Position numbers and translations under genes: made by a program. DNA of 14,101 nt, from positions 11,053 to 25,153 of the forward strand of contig JADGBD010000004.1 in the NCBI GenBank assembly GCA_015231665.1. Reading direction: 5' to 3'. Of the stretch, positions 13,950-14,101 are shown piece by piece. The notes under the pieces were generated by a model. That model was not told the origin of the DNA, made no database searches, and worked only from the letters and a program-made list of their open reading frames with translations. How positions within the stretch are numbered: position 1 is the first letter of the stretch; each line of letters starts with the position of its first letter. The stretch is from Gammaproteobacteria bacterium. Its GTDB lineage: Bacteria > Pseudomonadota > Gammaproteobacteria > Chromatiales > Chromatiaceae.

Positions 13950-14101
13950 CACGCGAACTCCATTAATATAATAACTATTTTACTACCATCCGCACTCAGA
14001 AATTACTATAATTCTCTACCATTTAAACAGGCTTCTGGTATATTTCATCAGACTTAAAATGTAGAAAATTGGCCTAGCCTATTACGTAACAAGCTTTAAA
14101 C
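13950..14101. other. A+T-rich 5' flank of the ClpP-like gene
   Basis: No coding frame, RNA gene or clear repeat is visible here. It must hold the promoter of the ClpP-like gene; several A/T-rich hexamers exist, but no -35/-10 pair with proper spacing stands out. Confidence 0.4.

Overview
The window looks like chromosomal DNA of a G+C-rich gammaproteobacterium. The best guess is a Chromatiales/Ectothiorhodospira-like or other sulfur-oxidising lineage. GloA and Cca are close to their enteric orthologues, the sulfur genes cysC and cysQ sit side by side, there is a NarX/NarL-type two-component pair, and the short intergenic repeats are of a kind common in such genomes. The lineage is inference; no marker gene settles it.

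Layout. From 1 to about 10,270 everything reads leftward. In transcription order this is: a NarX-like histidine kinase and NarL-type regulator (10269 to 8041); a rhodanese, an RND membrane-fusion protein and an RND pump (7870 to 2927); cysC overlapping cysQ (2835 to 1437); tRNA-Gly(GCC) with a clear promoter and terminator (1372 to about 1247); a GDSL/SGNH esterase (1208 to 594); and the start of a CYTH-like (CHAD-type) protein that runs off the left edge. The divergent rightward pair gloA-cca occupies 10533-12179. Right of cca the sequence becomes visibly A+T-rich. There it holds a DUF4160-DUF2442 pair with overlapping reading frames, a promoter-plus-small-ORF cassette and a secreted ClpP-like protein. 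This stretch looks acquired.

How the parts may work together. The kinase has no sizeable periplasmic domain but carries a cytoplasmic four-cysteine cluster, so it probably reads a cytoplasmic redox or metal/sulfur-type signal and phosphorylates the adjacent regulator. The rhodanese-MFP-RND genes downstream are the nearest candidate targets, and they have no outer-membrane factor with them. CysC makes PAPS and CysQ removes the PAP by-product, so they form a natural metabolic pair. GloA detoxifies methylglyoxal and Cca matures tRNA 3' ends.

Between genes there are at least three families of short repeats: a CCCCTCTCCCC-type palindrome in three copies, AGCTATCAGC direct repeats, and a large inverted repeat built from ten-base units at 10361-10480. 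The unexplained material worth attention is this repeat structure, the Cys-cluster kinase next to the rhodanese/RND genes, and the A+T-rich right end.
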